DNA of 64,000 nt. It comes from Micromonospora polyrhachis. Lineage in GTDB: Bacteria; Actinomycetota; Actinomycetes; Mycobacteriales; Micromonosporaceae. The DNA lies in contig NZ_JACHJW010000001.1 of the NCBI RefSeq assembly GCF_014203835.1, positions 4,972,501-5,036,500 on the forward strand, read 5' to 3'. Both the position numbers and the translations under genes were made by a program. Positions within the stretch are counted from its first letter, which is position 1, and every line of letters starts with the position of its first letter. Below are positions 50,828-58,855 of this stretch, piece by piece. The notes beneath the pieces were generated by a model. The model was not told the DNA's origin. It saw only the letters and a list, made by a program, of their open reading frames with translations, and did no database searches.

Positions 50828-51474
50828 TCATGCCGTCCGCTTGTTGACGTCCGGTCTGTTGTATGCCCGGATGTAGCGGTCGAACTCCACCACTCCGGTC
50901 ACTCCTGTTTCATGCACGGACGGATCGAAGTAGCGGATGCCTGCTAGGTCCAGGCCGTCGGTCACCAGATCCGACAATGTGCTGTAGGGGATGCGGGTGC
51001 TCCCGATGACCGGGAAACCCCTGTGGAACGTCGGGATCGATTTCAACACCGGCCTTGGGTCTGCGGAGTGGAACGATGGTCGCGCCCGTCCATCCTTCGA
51101 ACTCCCCGAGTACGTCCTTCATGGTTACCAGCAGCTTTTGTCCGGGCTGCTTGAGAATGTCTACCTGTTGGCCCTCGGTGCCCAGACTATGGTGCGACCG
51201 TCGTCGATTAGGCGATAGTTGGAAAGGTGTTCGACATCAGTCAGGTCTTGCAGGTTGGCTGACGCCTCACGGATCTTCTGCAGCAAAAACCAGTACGCAG
51301 GTTGGCAACCATGCGGATTGCGATGAGGTCTCTGAAGCTGTATTCAATCGGCCTGGTCGAACTTGTCTCGGGAACCAGGAGCGGCGATGATCCAGACCGC
51401 CATCGGTAGAACTGGTGGACGGTCACACCGCCAAGCGCTGCGGTCAACGCCTCGGGGTACGCCACTGCCTCCAC
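50828..51474 (-). pseudogene. DUF433/MerR-like antitoxin-type gene with several frameshifts
   Basis: Reading 5' to 3', MEAVAYPEALTAALGGVTVH and RPIEYSFRDLIAIRMVANLR form a MerR-like N-terminus. After a shift near 51295 comes LQKIREASANLQDLTDVEHL and LIDDGRTIVWAPRANR, a second shift leads to ILKQPGQKLLVTMKDVLGEF with EGWTGATIVPLRRPKAGV, and a third to VIGSTRIPYSTLSDLVTDGL and YNRPDV. Together they reconstruct one DUF433-type protein of about 215 residues. Family members are antitoxins; no intact partner toxin is adjacent. Confidence 0.78.
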
Positions 51475-51490
51475 CCTCCTGAAGTAGGGG

Positions 51491-52024
51491 CTAGCCGAGG
51501 CCCACCTTCGTGACCTCGTCCACGCCGGGCTGTCCCTCGACGAGAGCCTTGATTGTCGCGATCTTCTCTGGTCTGACGGTATGTAGGAAGAACGCTGCAG
51601 CGGTCCATTTCTGCGAGGACTCGGATGCGGTGACGGAGACAGCTTCGTCGAAGGTCACGTACATGGTCGCGGCACTCTCGACGAGAGTCTCCTTGATCGC
51701 GGCGGCCTGCGCGTCGGTGTAATCCTGCTGTCGGCACGCGGGATTCGGTGACTGGGCGCTGCAGAGCCGGATGACAAACACAGTGGATTGCTGGTTGTCG
51801 CCGCTGCTGACGCGCTGCCAAATCAGGAACGCCCCAGCGGCGGTGGTGGCAATCAGCACCACGCACATGGCGACCACCGCAGCGATCACCTTCCCCCGAA
51901 CACCTGGGCGACGCGGCGGCATGGAAGGCGGCGGTGAGGACGGTTGCCCGTACGCCTCCCCGTGCGGTGGCCCGTACGGCTGCTGGCCGTGGTCGTGCGG
52001 TGCCTGCGGCTGGGACGTGTCCAT
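51491..52024 (-). CDS. Single-pass membrane protein with FtsX-ectodomain-like extracellular part
   Basis: A 177-residue protein. Residues 1-45 are a Pro/Gln/His-rich cytoplasmic tail and 46-70 a membrane helix (VIAAVVAMCVVLIATTAAGA). The rest resembles the extracellular domain of the cell-division protein FtsX: VFVIRLCSAQSPNPACRQQD, AIKETLVESAATMYVTFDEA and ATIKALVEGQPGVDEVTKV, with the two-Cys pair of that domain. The permease part of FtsX is absent. It is the last gene of a minus-strand operon, four bases after the preceding stop. Confidence 0.68.
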   Translation of the reverse strand: MDTSQPQAPHDHGQQPYGPPHGEAYGQPSSPPPSMPPRRPGVRGKVIAAVVAMCVVLIATTAAGAFLIWQRVSSGDNQQSTVFVIRLCSAQSPNPACRQQDYTDAQAAAIKETLVESAATMYVTFDEAVSVTASESSQKWTAAAFFLHTVRPEKIATIKALVEGQPGVDEVTKVGLG

Positions 52025-52028
52025 CGGC

Positions 52029-52463
52029 TCACGATAATTGCCAGGGATCCGCGAGTTGCTCAGCCTCGGCCACGAACTCATCGAGCTCTGCTGAGGTCAG
52101 GTGCGCCCGGGGAAGTAGGTAGCCGAGGACGAAGATCTCGATCCCGAGCATGTTTACGGCGGCAATGGGGTCGGCGAGCTCTGGCTCGCCGAGGGCGGCC
52201 CGGATCAGATGCTCCATTTCGAGAGCTGGCAGGCAGTCGAGTTCCTGGTGCGACGCCTGGGTCATCGACACGAAGGCGGCCACATCGGCTGGGGTAGCGT
52301 TGGGTCCGAAGTGCTCGTCGACCGCGAGCGCGAACACGGTACCGATGAATTGCAGGCCGCCTGTCCAACCGTCGCGGCCGAGCTGCACCGCGAAGGCGTC
52401 CGCGGCGTCCCAGTCAGCTCTGGCCAGGGCCCGAATCCGCTCGCTGAGGGAGGTTAGGTTCAT
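52029..52463 (-). CDS. Hypothetical protein following an XRE regulator
   Basis: A 144-residue acidic, helical protein (MNLTSLSERIRALARADWDA, LQFIGTVFALAVDEHFGPNA, MEHLIRAALGEPELADPIAA). No family recognised. The ATG overlaps the regulator stop by four bases. Confidence 0.7.
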   Translation of the reverse strand: MNLTSLSERIRALARADWDAADAFAVQLGRDGWTGGLQFIGTVFALAVDEHFGPNATPADVAAFVSMTQASHQELDCLPALEMEHLIRAALGEPELADPIAAVNMLGIEIFVLGYLLPRAHLTSAELDEFVAEAEQLADPWQLS

Positions 52464-53696
52464 GGGCGGGTCAGGCCGATGGTGGTGGCGAGGCGGGTTA
52501 CGTCGGCCGTGGTGGTGCCGGTGCGGAGCACGGCGGTGAGTGCGGTACGGGCGGTGGGGCGGATGCGGGTCTCGGCGGGGGCGATGCGGTCGGCGGTGAC
52601 CAGGGCTTGGCCAGCCGTGCGAGGGTTGCCGAGGTCGAGGTAGGCGCGGGTGATGTCGATCAGATGGGCGGCTCGGTGTTCGGCGGGTAGCCGTCCCCAG
52701 GCGTCGCTGCTGGTGGCGTACTGGTGGATGGTGATGGCCTGGTGGTTGTCGCCAAAGCTGGCGGCGATCAGGGCGCGGGCGAGGTCGACCACGGTGGACC
52801 CGAACGCGATGTCGCCGCTGTCGCGGTCGGGGTGGGTGTCGTGCGTGCCGGCCAGACGTGCCGCGTGGTCGGCGAGGTCACGGGCGGCGGTCGCGTCCCG
52901 GCAGGTCGCGGCCGAGAGAGCGGCTTCGACCAGCAGAGTCCCGGCCAGGGCCAGGTCGTCCGGCGCGGGCTTGTGGGATGGCGGCGGGGTGAGCTGGCGT
53001 ACGGCGGTGATGCTGGCGGCCATCGCCAGCCGGCCTCGGTTGAGGGTGCGGAGCGCCTGAGCCAGTGGAATCGTCGCGAGCGCGGTGCGGATTCCCGGCG
53101 GCGGTGGCTATCGCCCGGTCGGCAGCCAGCCAGGCAAGGTTGGGCTCGCCGAGCTTGACAAGCAGGTGGGCAGCGAGCCGGTGTACCTGTACCAGCAGAT
53201 CGAGGGTGTGCGCTGGGCCGGTGGTGGCTGCGAGGGTGCGGGCGTCGTGGAGTAGGTCGGGGAGCATCCGCAGCACCTGTGGGTGGTCGGCGTGCTGGTA
53301 CGCCGTCCAGGCGTACGCCAGTTGGGCGGCGACTGACGGCGGCGGCTGGTGCTCGTCGACGCCGGCGCCGGGGGAGTCGTAGCAAGCCAGGGCGGCCCCC
53401 ACCTGCTCCACTGCCCCGGCGACATCCTCGATTGACTTCGGCTGTCGTGCGGGGCGGGTGAGCAGGATCTCCGGGGTGACGCCGAGCGCCTCGGCGACAG
53501 CCTCGATGACCGAGAGCCGTTCGAGCTGTCGCACGCCGCGCTCGACCTTGTCGACCCAGCTTTTCGATTTGCCGATCCGGTTGGCGAAGACCTGTTGGGT
53601 CATTCCGCGCCGCGCTCGTAGCTGGGCCACTCGCCGCCCGTTGGCGACGTCTCGCTGTTGCGCTGTCGGCCTGGCCCGGTCATCGGTGGTCCACAC
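52460..53696 (-). pseudogene. XRE-family regulator with one frameshift
   Basis: The N-terminal frame (GTG at 53696) carries the HTH: RVAQLRARRGMTQQVFANRI, GKSKSWVDKVERGVRQLERL, SVIEAVAEALGVTPEILLTR, then helical repeats up to AIATAAGNPH. Near 53080-53100 one extra base shifts it. The neighbouring frame continues LATIPLAQALRTLNRGRLAM, TPPPSHKPAPDDLALAGTLL and YATSSDAWGRLPAEHRAAHL to the stop at 52460. Removing one base gives a normal protein of about 411 residues with a TPR-like C-terminus. It is either a recent mutation or a sequence error. Confidence 0.8.
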
Positions 53697-53823
53697 GGTG
53701 CATGGCCTCGGTGGACTCGCCGCAGCGGGGGCACCACCGCGACTTGACCTTGAAGGCGAGGAGTCCGGGCAGGAACCCCGGCAGTAGGCCGCCGAACAGG
53801 ATCGACAGGATCTCCTCGATCAC
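53680..53823 (-). CDS. Small zinc-ribbon membrane-anchored protein, 47 residues
   Basis: GTG-started small gene: a hydrophobic stretch ILSILFGGLLPGFLPGLLAF is followed by KVKSRWCPRCGESTEAMHRV and DHR. The CPRCG and later two His residues look like a small metal-binding ribbon. It overlaps the XRE regulator start by 17 bases and lies 22 bases after the preceding gene, in a chain of coupled genes, which supports it being real. Confidence 0.6.
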   Translation of the reverse strand: MIEEILSILFGGLLPGFLPGLLAFKVKSRWCPRCGESTEAMHRVDHR

Positions 53824-53845
53824 GAGCGCCCACACCCCCGCCCGG

Positions 53846-54127
53846 TCACCGTTGACCCTCGACGATCCGGCGCAGGGCTTCGCAGCGTACGCGCAGCTGG
53901 ATGCAGGGTGGGTGGTATTCGCTGGTGGGCCAGGTGCATTCGGGGGCGTGACCGGTGATCCAGACCGAGACGCTGGTGGCCGATGTGCTGTCGGTGTGCA
54001 CCTTGGCGACGATCAGGGCAACGGTGCGGTCGACGTCGCAGTTGGCTTCGTCCGGGTGGTACCAGTCCTCGCTGTCGAGCCGCAGCAGGGTGCCGGGTGG
54101 GATGCACGGCAGGTCGGGTGCGGTCAT
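53846..54127 (-). CDS. Hypothetical small protein with His/Cys-rich end
   Basis: A 93-residue protein starting MTAPDLPCIPPGTLLRLDSE. It has VDRTVALIVAKVHTDSTSAT, the cluster GHAPECTW and a YHPPCIQLRVRC end. His and Cys residues could bind metal. It is coupled by ATGA to the upstream small gene. Not recognised. Confidence 0.65.
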   Translation of the reverse strand: MTAPDLPCIPPGTLLRLDSEDWYHPDEANCDVDRTVALIVAKVHTDSTSATSVSVWITGHAPECTWPTSEYHPPCIQLRVRCEALRRIVEGQR

Positions 54128-54282
54128 CGGCTGCCTGCCTGTCCGGAGAGGATGCGCTGCTGGGCGTGGGGGAGGACCGGTCCGATCAGGGCGGTCGGAA
54201 CGTCCCACGCCGGTCGGGTAGGGGTGGCGGATCGCCGGTCCTCCAGCCGATGCCGCCCGTGGTACTCCCGCCGCCGGCTCAC
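54124..54282 (-). CDS. Small basic protein, 52 residues
   Basis: GTG start inside GTGA overlapping the stop of the 30-codon gene before it, and a stop overlapping the next ATG (ATGA). The sequence is Arg-rich (MSRRREYHGRHRLEDRRSAT) with WDVPTALIGPVLPHAQQRIL near the end. Coupling on both sides is the main support. Confidence 0.5.
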   Translation of the reverse strand: MSRRREYHGRHRLEDRRSATPTRPAWDVPTALIGPVLPHAQQRILSGQAGSR

Positions 54283-54371
54283 CGCCCAGTCTCCGGTGTG
54301 AGGAGGCCGATCAGGACCGCCGACAGCAGGTTGGCGTACGGAATGTTCTCGTCGATCACGAGCACTCTCAT
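54279..54371 (-). CDS. Very small protein, 30 residues, possible leader of the small-gene chain
   Basis: ATG at 54371 opens MRVLVIDENIPYANLLSAVL and IGLLTPETGR, stopping within the GTGA of the next gene. It is mostly hydrophobic. It may be a short membrane peptide or only a coupling leader; the evidence is position and overlap. Confidence 0.4.
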   Translation of the reverse strand: MRVLVIDENIPYANLLSAVLIGLLTPETGR

Positions 54372-54392
54372 CTTCTGGCGTGGCCGGGGGCA

Positions 54393-54417
54393 GGGGGTTG
54401 CCGCACCCACAACCCCC
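54393..54417. terminator. Hairpin in the divergent gap before the TPR regulator
   Basis: Perfect eight-base arms GGGGGTTG and CAACCCCC around nine bases, 22 bases upstream of the small-gene chain. It could be a leader hairpin of that transcript or an end point for transcripts from the right. Confidence 0.45.
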
Positions 54418-54587
54418 GGCCGTTCCACCGGACTTGAATCGGGTCACTGTCCGTTCGGGTGCGTCGAGTTGACCTCACCGAGGCGGTGGCGTGGGTCGGT
54501 GCGCGTGGTGCCTATCGGTGCGGATCAGTGCCGAGGGCTCCCTGTTCACGATGTGTCCGATACTGTGCGTGTGACCGGCCACTACGC

Positions 54588-55973
54588 ATGGAGGGTCAGG
54601 GGAAGGTGACACTCAGCGGGGATGCGATCAGCCGTTTGTTGACCGAGGTGGGCTGGCAGCCCGAACAGCTTGCCCGGCGCCTCAATGAATGCGCGGAACG
54701 ACATGGCCGAACAGAGCGACTGCACCTCAAGACGCCGTACAAGTGGAAGAAAGGCGACGTCCCCCGCAGTCCGTGGCCATCGTTGACCATCGCGCTGTTG
54801 TCCGAGCAGTTACGCCGAGCGGTCACTCTCGATGAGCTGGGTTGGCCTGACGACGGGTTTGAGGCTATGACCGCTTCTGCCGGCTTGGAGCTGCCCTGGT
54901 CACCAGCCGGGGCCTTGCAAGCGGCCGAGGTCGTGAACGAACCTGAAGGAATGATGCACCGACGGATGTTTCTCACTCTGCTCGGATCTGCACTGACGTC
55001 ACCTGCGCACGAGTGGTTGATCACCCAGCAGCCATTAGACGTTGCGTCGACCACCGGTCGTCCGCTTTCCGGCGAGGTCGTTGACCACCTGGACGCCGTG
55101 ACGGCCAGCCTCCGACGCATGGACGACCATCTCGGCAGCGGACAAACCCTAGGCCTGGTTCGCGAGCACCTGAGCATAGTCGTCGGAGTGCTGCGCAATC
55201 GTCGCTACCCGGACACCATTGGCCGCCGCCTTCACACCACCGCCGGTGAGCTGCTGCGCCTCGCCGGCTGGCTCTCATTCGACAATGGCCACCACAGTCA
55301 GGCGCAGCGGTTCTGGATCGCCGGTCTCTACCAGGCTCACACCGCTGGTGACCGTGGGCTCGGTGCGAACATTCTCGGATTCATGTCCTGCCAGGCCAAG
55401 GACCTCGGGCAACTCCGGCAAGCCGTGACCCTCGCGGAAACCGCGCGGGCGAGCTACCCGGGTACGAGTCCGAAGGTGGCGGCGATCCTCGACCTGCGGG
55501 CTGCCGAGGCGTATGCCAACAATCAGTCGGTGGCTGATGCCCGCCGTGCACTCGACAGTGCCTTCGACCGGCTCGCCGACAATCGGCCTGAGTACGGCGA
55601 CCCGGACTGGGCCTACTGGATCAACGAGGCGCAGGCTCACGCGCAGGCGGGCTACTGCTACGTCAAGCTCGAAGATTGGTCACGTGCCCGAGAGCACCTA
55701 CGAGCAGCGCTTCGGCTGCAGGGCAACGAGTACAGCCGTGAAGGCGCGCTGCGAAACGCCCTGCTCGCCACTACGTACGTCCGGCAAGGTCATCCCGACC
55801 TGGACAAAGCGCTTGCCCTCGGTGACCAGGCCGTCGATACCCTCACTGGCCAGGTCACTTCCGCGAGGTGCATCAAGCACGTGCGGAACCTTGTCGGCAG
55901 CCTGACCCCGTATCGACGTACTCCAACGGTCCACCGTTTCTGTCAGGACGCCAGAGACCTGATCGCCACCTGA
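54588..55973 (+). CDS. Helix-turn-helix/TPR transcriptional regulator
   Basis: A protein of about 461 residues. The N-terminus (SGDAISRLLTEVGWQPEQLA, RRLNECAERHGRTERLHLKT, YKWKKGDVPRSPWPSLTIAL) is an XRE-like HTH fused to a C-terminal TPR-type helical region (QRFWIAGLYQAHTAGDRGLG, AQAGYCYVKLEDWSRAREHL). A short segment MMHRRMFLTLLGSALTSPAH looks like a relic of a signal sequence, a known trait of this actinobacterial family. ATG at 54588 and GTG at 54606 are both possible starts. Confidence 0.82.
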   Translation: MEGQGKVTLSGDAISRLLTEVGWQPEQLARRLNECAERHGRTERLHLKTPYKWKKGDVPRSPWPSLTIALLSEQLRRAVTLDELGWPDDGFEAMTASAGLELPWSPAGALQAAEVVNEPEGMMHRRMFLTLLGSALTSPAHEWLITQQPLDVASTTGRPLSGEVVDHLDAVTASLRRMDDHLGSGQTLGLVREHLSIVVGVLRNRRYPDTIGRRLHTTAGELLRLAGWLSFDNGHHSQAQRFWIAGLYQAHTAGDRGLGANILGFMSCQAKDLGQLRQAVTLAETARASYPGTSPKVAAILDLRAAEAYANNQSVADARRALDSAFDRLADNRPEYGDPDWAYWINEAQAHAQAGYCYVKLEDWSRAREHLRAALRLQGNEYSREGALRNALLATTYVRQGHPDLDKALALGDQAVDTLTGQVTSARCIKHVRNLVGSLTPYRRTPTVHRFCQDARDLIAT

Positions 55974-56006
55974 GACGCAAACATCAGCGGTGGAGTCTGG
56001 AGGGGC

Positions 56007-56198
56007 ATGGGTGCACTCCCTGAGGTCGCCGCGACCAGACGTGTCAAGATAGCCGATCTGCACGCCGTAGCTGCCGCCCTCTGCGTGGCCCGCACCACGC
56101 TCGACCAAGCGCGTTGGCGGCTTGCTGCGGTTGCGCACGGAGCGGAACGACAGGACGTCGTCGACGGGTCTACGTCATGGGAGCGGACGGCCGAGTGA
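56007..56198 (+). CDS. Small hypothetical protein, 63 residues
   Basis: MGALPEVAATRRVKIADLHA followed by VAAALCVARTTLDQARWRLA. It follows the TPR regulator by 33 bases on the same strand and overlaps the next small frame. Typical of hypothetical proteins beside such regulators; not recognised. Confidence 0.4.
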   Translation: MGALPEVAATRRVKIADLHAVAAALCVARTTLDQARWRLAAVAHGAERQDVVDGSTSWERTAE

Positions 56199-56323
56199 GG
56201 TTCTGGAGAACGTACGTCGCCACAGACGAGCGGCCCACGTGCGTCGATTGGGGCAACCAGACCGAGGCAGATGGCGAGACAGCAGGTCATGACCAGTTCT
56301 CGGAGGACGATCCCTGGGGCTAG
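56177..56323 (+). CDS. Small acidic hypothetical protein, 48 residues
   Basis: ATG at 56177 gives MGADGRVRFWRTYVATDERP and an acidic end (EDDPWG). It overlaps the preceding frame by 22 bases. The evidence is weak; 56324-56526 contains no further feature. Confidence 0.35.
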   Translation: MGADGRVRFWRTYVATDERPTCVDWGNQTEADGETAGHDQFSEDDPWG

Positions 56324-56526
56324 CGCTAACTGGTGTCAGTTGTTGCCGGCCTCGCGGGCGACACCGTGACCGTCAGTTAGGGAGCGCTCGTCACTCCTAC
56401 GCTCTAGCCGGCCCACGTCCCGAGCGCGCCCGCATCTGCAACGGACGACAACGACGACGCTGGGGCCAGCCCGCCATGACACGCAAGCTGACCCCACCAC
56501 CGCGAACGTTCCTGGTTACAGCAGAA

Positions 56527-57561
56527 CTAGCCGCCTGTTTCCTGGCTGGTGACGAACGTGGGTGGGGCGTTGAGATTGATCTTTGCGAGGAGCTTCTGTG
56601 TCATGACGGTCAAGCCGATCGTGTTGAACGGCTTGCCGAGCGAGCGCATGAGGGAGTTCTCCGACGGCCGGTAGATGCCGTACTTGTAGGTGTACGCCCC
56701 TTCGTACGCACCGATGACACCGCCGTCTGGCGTGCTCTGTCCCAGCAGCCCGTACCACTTGGTCTTGCGGGAGGTGAGTTGGCTGGCGGTGTACCTCGTT
56801 ACGTTGGGCGCGCTGGGCTCGGCCCCCGAGTAGCGGTTGTACGGCGTGTCGTACTCGTCAGCCAGGCCACCGATGGAGTGGCCCAGCTCGTGCTGGACGA
56901 TCTGCCCGGATTGGGCGTTGCCGCCGGATGCGGTGGCCATGCTGCTGTAGCCGGCGCCGCCGTACTTGGTGCTGTTGCCGATGGCGACGATCATGTCGAC
57001 CGCCGGGGCGTTCGCCGCGTACGACTTGGCCGTCGATTCGTTGAGGCACAGCAGGCGCTCGGTCCCGGAGCACCAGAAGTACATGCCCAGTGCCGTGTTC
57101 TTGTTGACACCCTGGTTGGGGTCGTTGTCCACACCCGATTCGGCGGAGACGACGTCCACCATCCACACGTTGAAGTAGTTCTTGTAGGTGCTGTACGGGG
57201 CGATCGTGGTGAGCGTGGCCCACTTCTCGGCGACGTGCTGGTGGTAGAGGGCGAGCTGGGACGACGTGTAGCCGTCGCCGACGAAGACGAGGTCGAACCG
57301 GTCGGCCGTGCTCCCGGTCTGCTGGAGCGCGGTGACGGTGGCAGGCGGCGGTGCTGCGGTGACACCGGCGGTCGTTGTCGGGGCGGCCTCGGCCGGGGCC
57401 GCGACCTGGCTTATCGTCCCGTCGGGCGAGAACGCTTCCAGCCAGCGGGTTCCGGCCGGGGCATCGGGTGCGGGGGCCGCCGACGCCTGAGTCGGCGATA
57501 CGACGGCTGCGGCTGCCACGACGATGACTGTCACGGCGGCTAACCGGATGATCGGACGCAA
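56527..57561 (-). CDS. Secreted M64-family metallopeptidase (IgA-peptidase-like)
   Basis: A 344-residue secreted protease. TTG at 57561 directly after AGGAGGCCCACG is chosen; the frame extends upstream without signal-peptide logic. The signal LAAVTVIVVAAAAVVSPTQA is followed by a Pro/Ala/Thr linker. The catalytic zinc motif is HELGHSIGGLADEY, near residue 240, with RFDLVFVGDGYTSSQLALYH and TKWYGLLGQSTPDGGVIGAY typical of family M64. It is divergent from the LysR gene and a paralogue of the gene at 60493-61833. Confidence 0.9.
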   Translation of the reverse strand: MRPIIRLAAVTVIVVAAAAVVSPTQASAAPAPDAPAGTRWLEAFSPDGTISQVAAPAEAAPTTTAGVTAAPPPATVTALQQTGSTADRFDLVFVGDGYTSSQLALYHQHVAEKWATLTTIAPYSTYKNYFNVWMVDVVSAESGVDNDPNQGVNKNTALGMYFWCSGTERLLCLNESTAKSYAANAPAVDMIVAIGNSTKYGGAGYSSMATASGGNAQSGQIVQHELGHSIGGLADEYDTPYNRYSGAEPSAPNVTRYTASQLTSRKTKWYGLLGQSTPDGGVIGAYEGAYTYKYGIYRPSENSLMRSLGKPFNTIGLTVMTQKLLAKINLNAPPTFVTSQETGG

Positions 57562-57670
57562 CGTGGGCCTCCTAGGCTCGATCGTGAACGGATGGCCGCG
57601 CGACCTGCTTCTAAATATCGAGGTGAATTCGTGACGTTCGGCAATCACGACATGCCATAACATCCGGGTG

Positions 57671-58669
57671 ATGAACCTGGAGCTGCGTCACCTGCGGGCC
57701 CTGTGTGTCATCGCCGACACCGGGAGCATCACGAAGGCCGCAGCCACGCTGGGCGTGTCCCAGCCGGCCCTCACAGCTTTGTTGCAGCGGGTGGAACGGG
57801 AGATCGGCGGCCAGGTCTTCACGCGAGGGCGGCACGGCGTCCGGCCGACGTCGCTGGGGCAGTTCGTCCTCGTCCGCGCCCGTACGGTGCTGATGGCCAT
57901 GGAGGACCTGCACCGCACCGCCGCTCGCCAGATCCGGCCGGTGACCGACACGGTTCGCCTCGGCGGACTCGCCGGCCCGGTTTCGGTTGGGCTCGCCGAT
58001 CGGCTCGGCGACCATCTTCCCGATGTCGAGGTTCGACTGCACGCTGAGTATTCGCCGCGGCTGCTGTGGGAACTGCTGCAATCCGGCCGGCTGGACGCCG
58101 CCGCGATGCTCGACTATCCGGGTTTCGAGCTGCGGCCACCGCCCACTGTGCTGTGGGAGGTGATCGTGTTTGAGCCGGTCTTCGTGGCCCTGTGGGAGGG
58201 GCACCGGTTTGCCGAGCGCGACGAGGTGGATCTGGCGGATCTCGCCGACGAGCCGATGGCCCTGACCCCGTCGGACGGGGCCGGCTGGCCGGATTGTTGG
58301 CACCTGGCGTGTCAGCAGGCGGGCTTCGCTCCACGCGTGCTCTACACCATCTCCGATGCCGTTCCGATCCGGGAGATGGTCGCCACCCGCCGAGCCATCA
58401 GTCCGTGCCAGGCCGTGTTTCCGGCCAGCGACGGGGTAGTGGTGCGACCTCTCGCCGGCAACCCGATCACCCTGCGTCACCTTCTGGTGTGCCGCCGGGA
58501 CGGTCCGCTGGCCGAGCACTTCGACGACCTCGTCCGGCTGGCCCGGGAGGCGTACCAGGCGTATGCCGCGCGACGCCCCGAGTATCTCAGGTGGCTACGC
58601 CGGCACGACGACGATGGATTACCGGCCATCCCAGCTTTCCATAATGCAGATCTTATGGATTCAGTCTGA
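57671..58669 (+). CDS. LysR-family transcriptional regulator
   Basis: A 332-residue protein with the LysR HTH (LELRHLRALCVIADTGSITK, AAATLGVSQPALTALLQRVE) and a substrate-binding domain (TVRLGGLAGPVSVGLADRLG, LQSGRLDAAAMLDYPGFELR). GTG three bases earlier is an alternative start. It is divergent from the first M64 gene and followed by the S37 peptidase gene, so it may control this protease cluster. Confidence 0.93.
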   Translation: MNLELRHLRALCVIADTGSITKAAATLGVSQPALTALLQRVEREIGGQVFTRGRHGVRPTSLGQFVLVRARTVLMAMEDLHRTAARQIRPVTDTVRLGGLAGPVSVGLADRLGDHLPDVEVRLHAEYSPRLLWELLQSGRLDAAAMLDYPGFELRPPPTVLWEVIVFEPVFVALWEGHRFAERDEVDLADLADEPMALTPSDGAGWPDCWHLACQQAGFAPRVLYTISDAVPIREMVATRRAISPCQAVFPASDGVVVRPLAGNPITLRHLLVCRRDGPLAEHFDDLVRLAREAYQAYAARRPEYLRWLRRHDDDGLPAIPAFHNADLMDSV

Positions 58670-58855
58670 CCTCGGACTTTGTAGGTTATTTCGGCGTACG
58701 TCAACGAGTGGCAGCGGTCGACCTGTAGCGGGCCGACGAAGCTGCGCCAAGCATGGCGGAGCATCAGTCTTCCCTAATCGATGCGGATAGACCACAGTCG
58801 ACGTCGGCACAGTCCCACTCGGCCGGCCCGGCCCACTCCTATCCGAGGAGCCTTC

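Noticed and set aside
54420-54446. Sequence resembling the T-arm of a tRNA on the minus strand (GATTCAAGTCCGG)
   Set aside because: The stem positions do not pair and there is no acceptor, D or anticodon arm.
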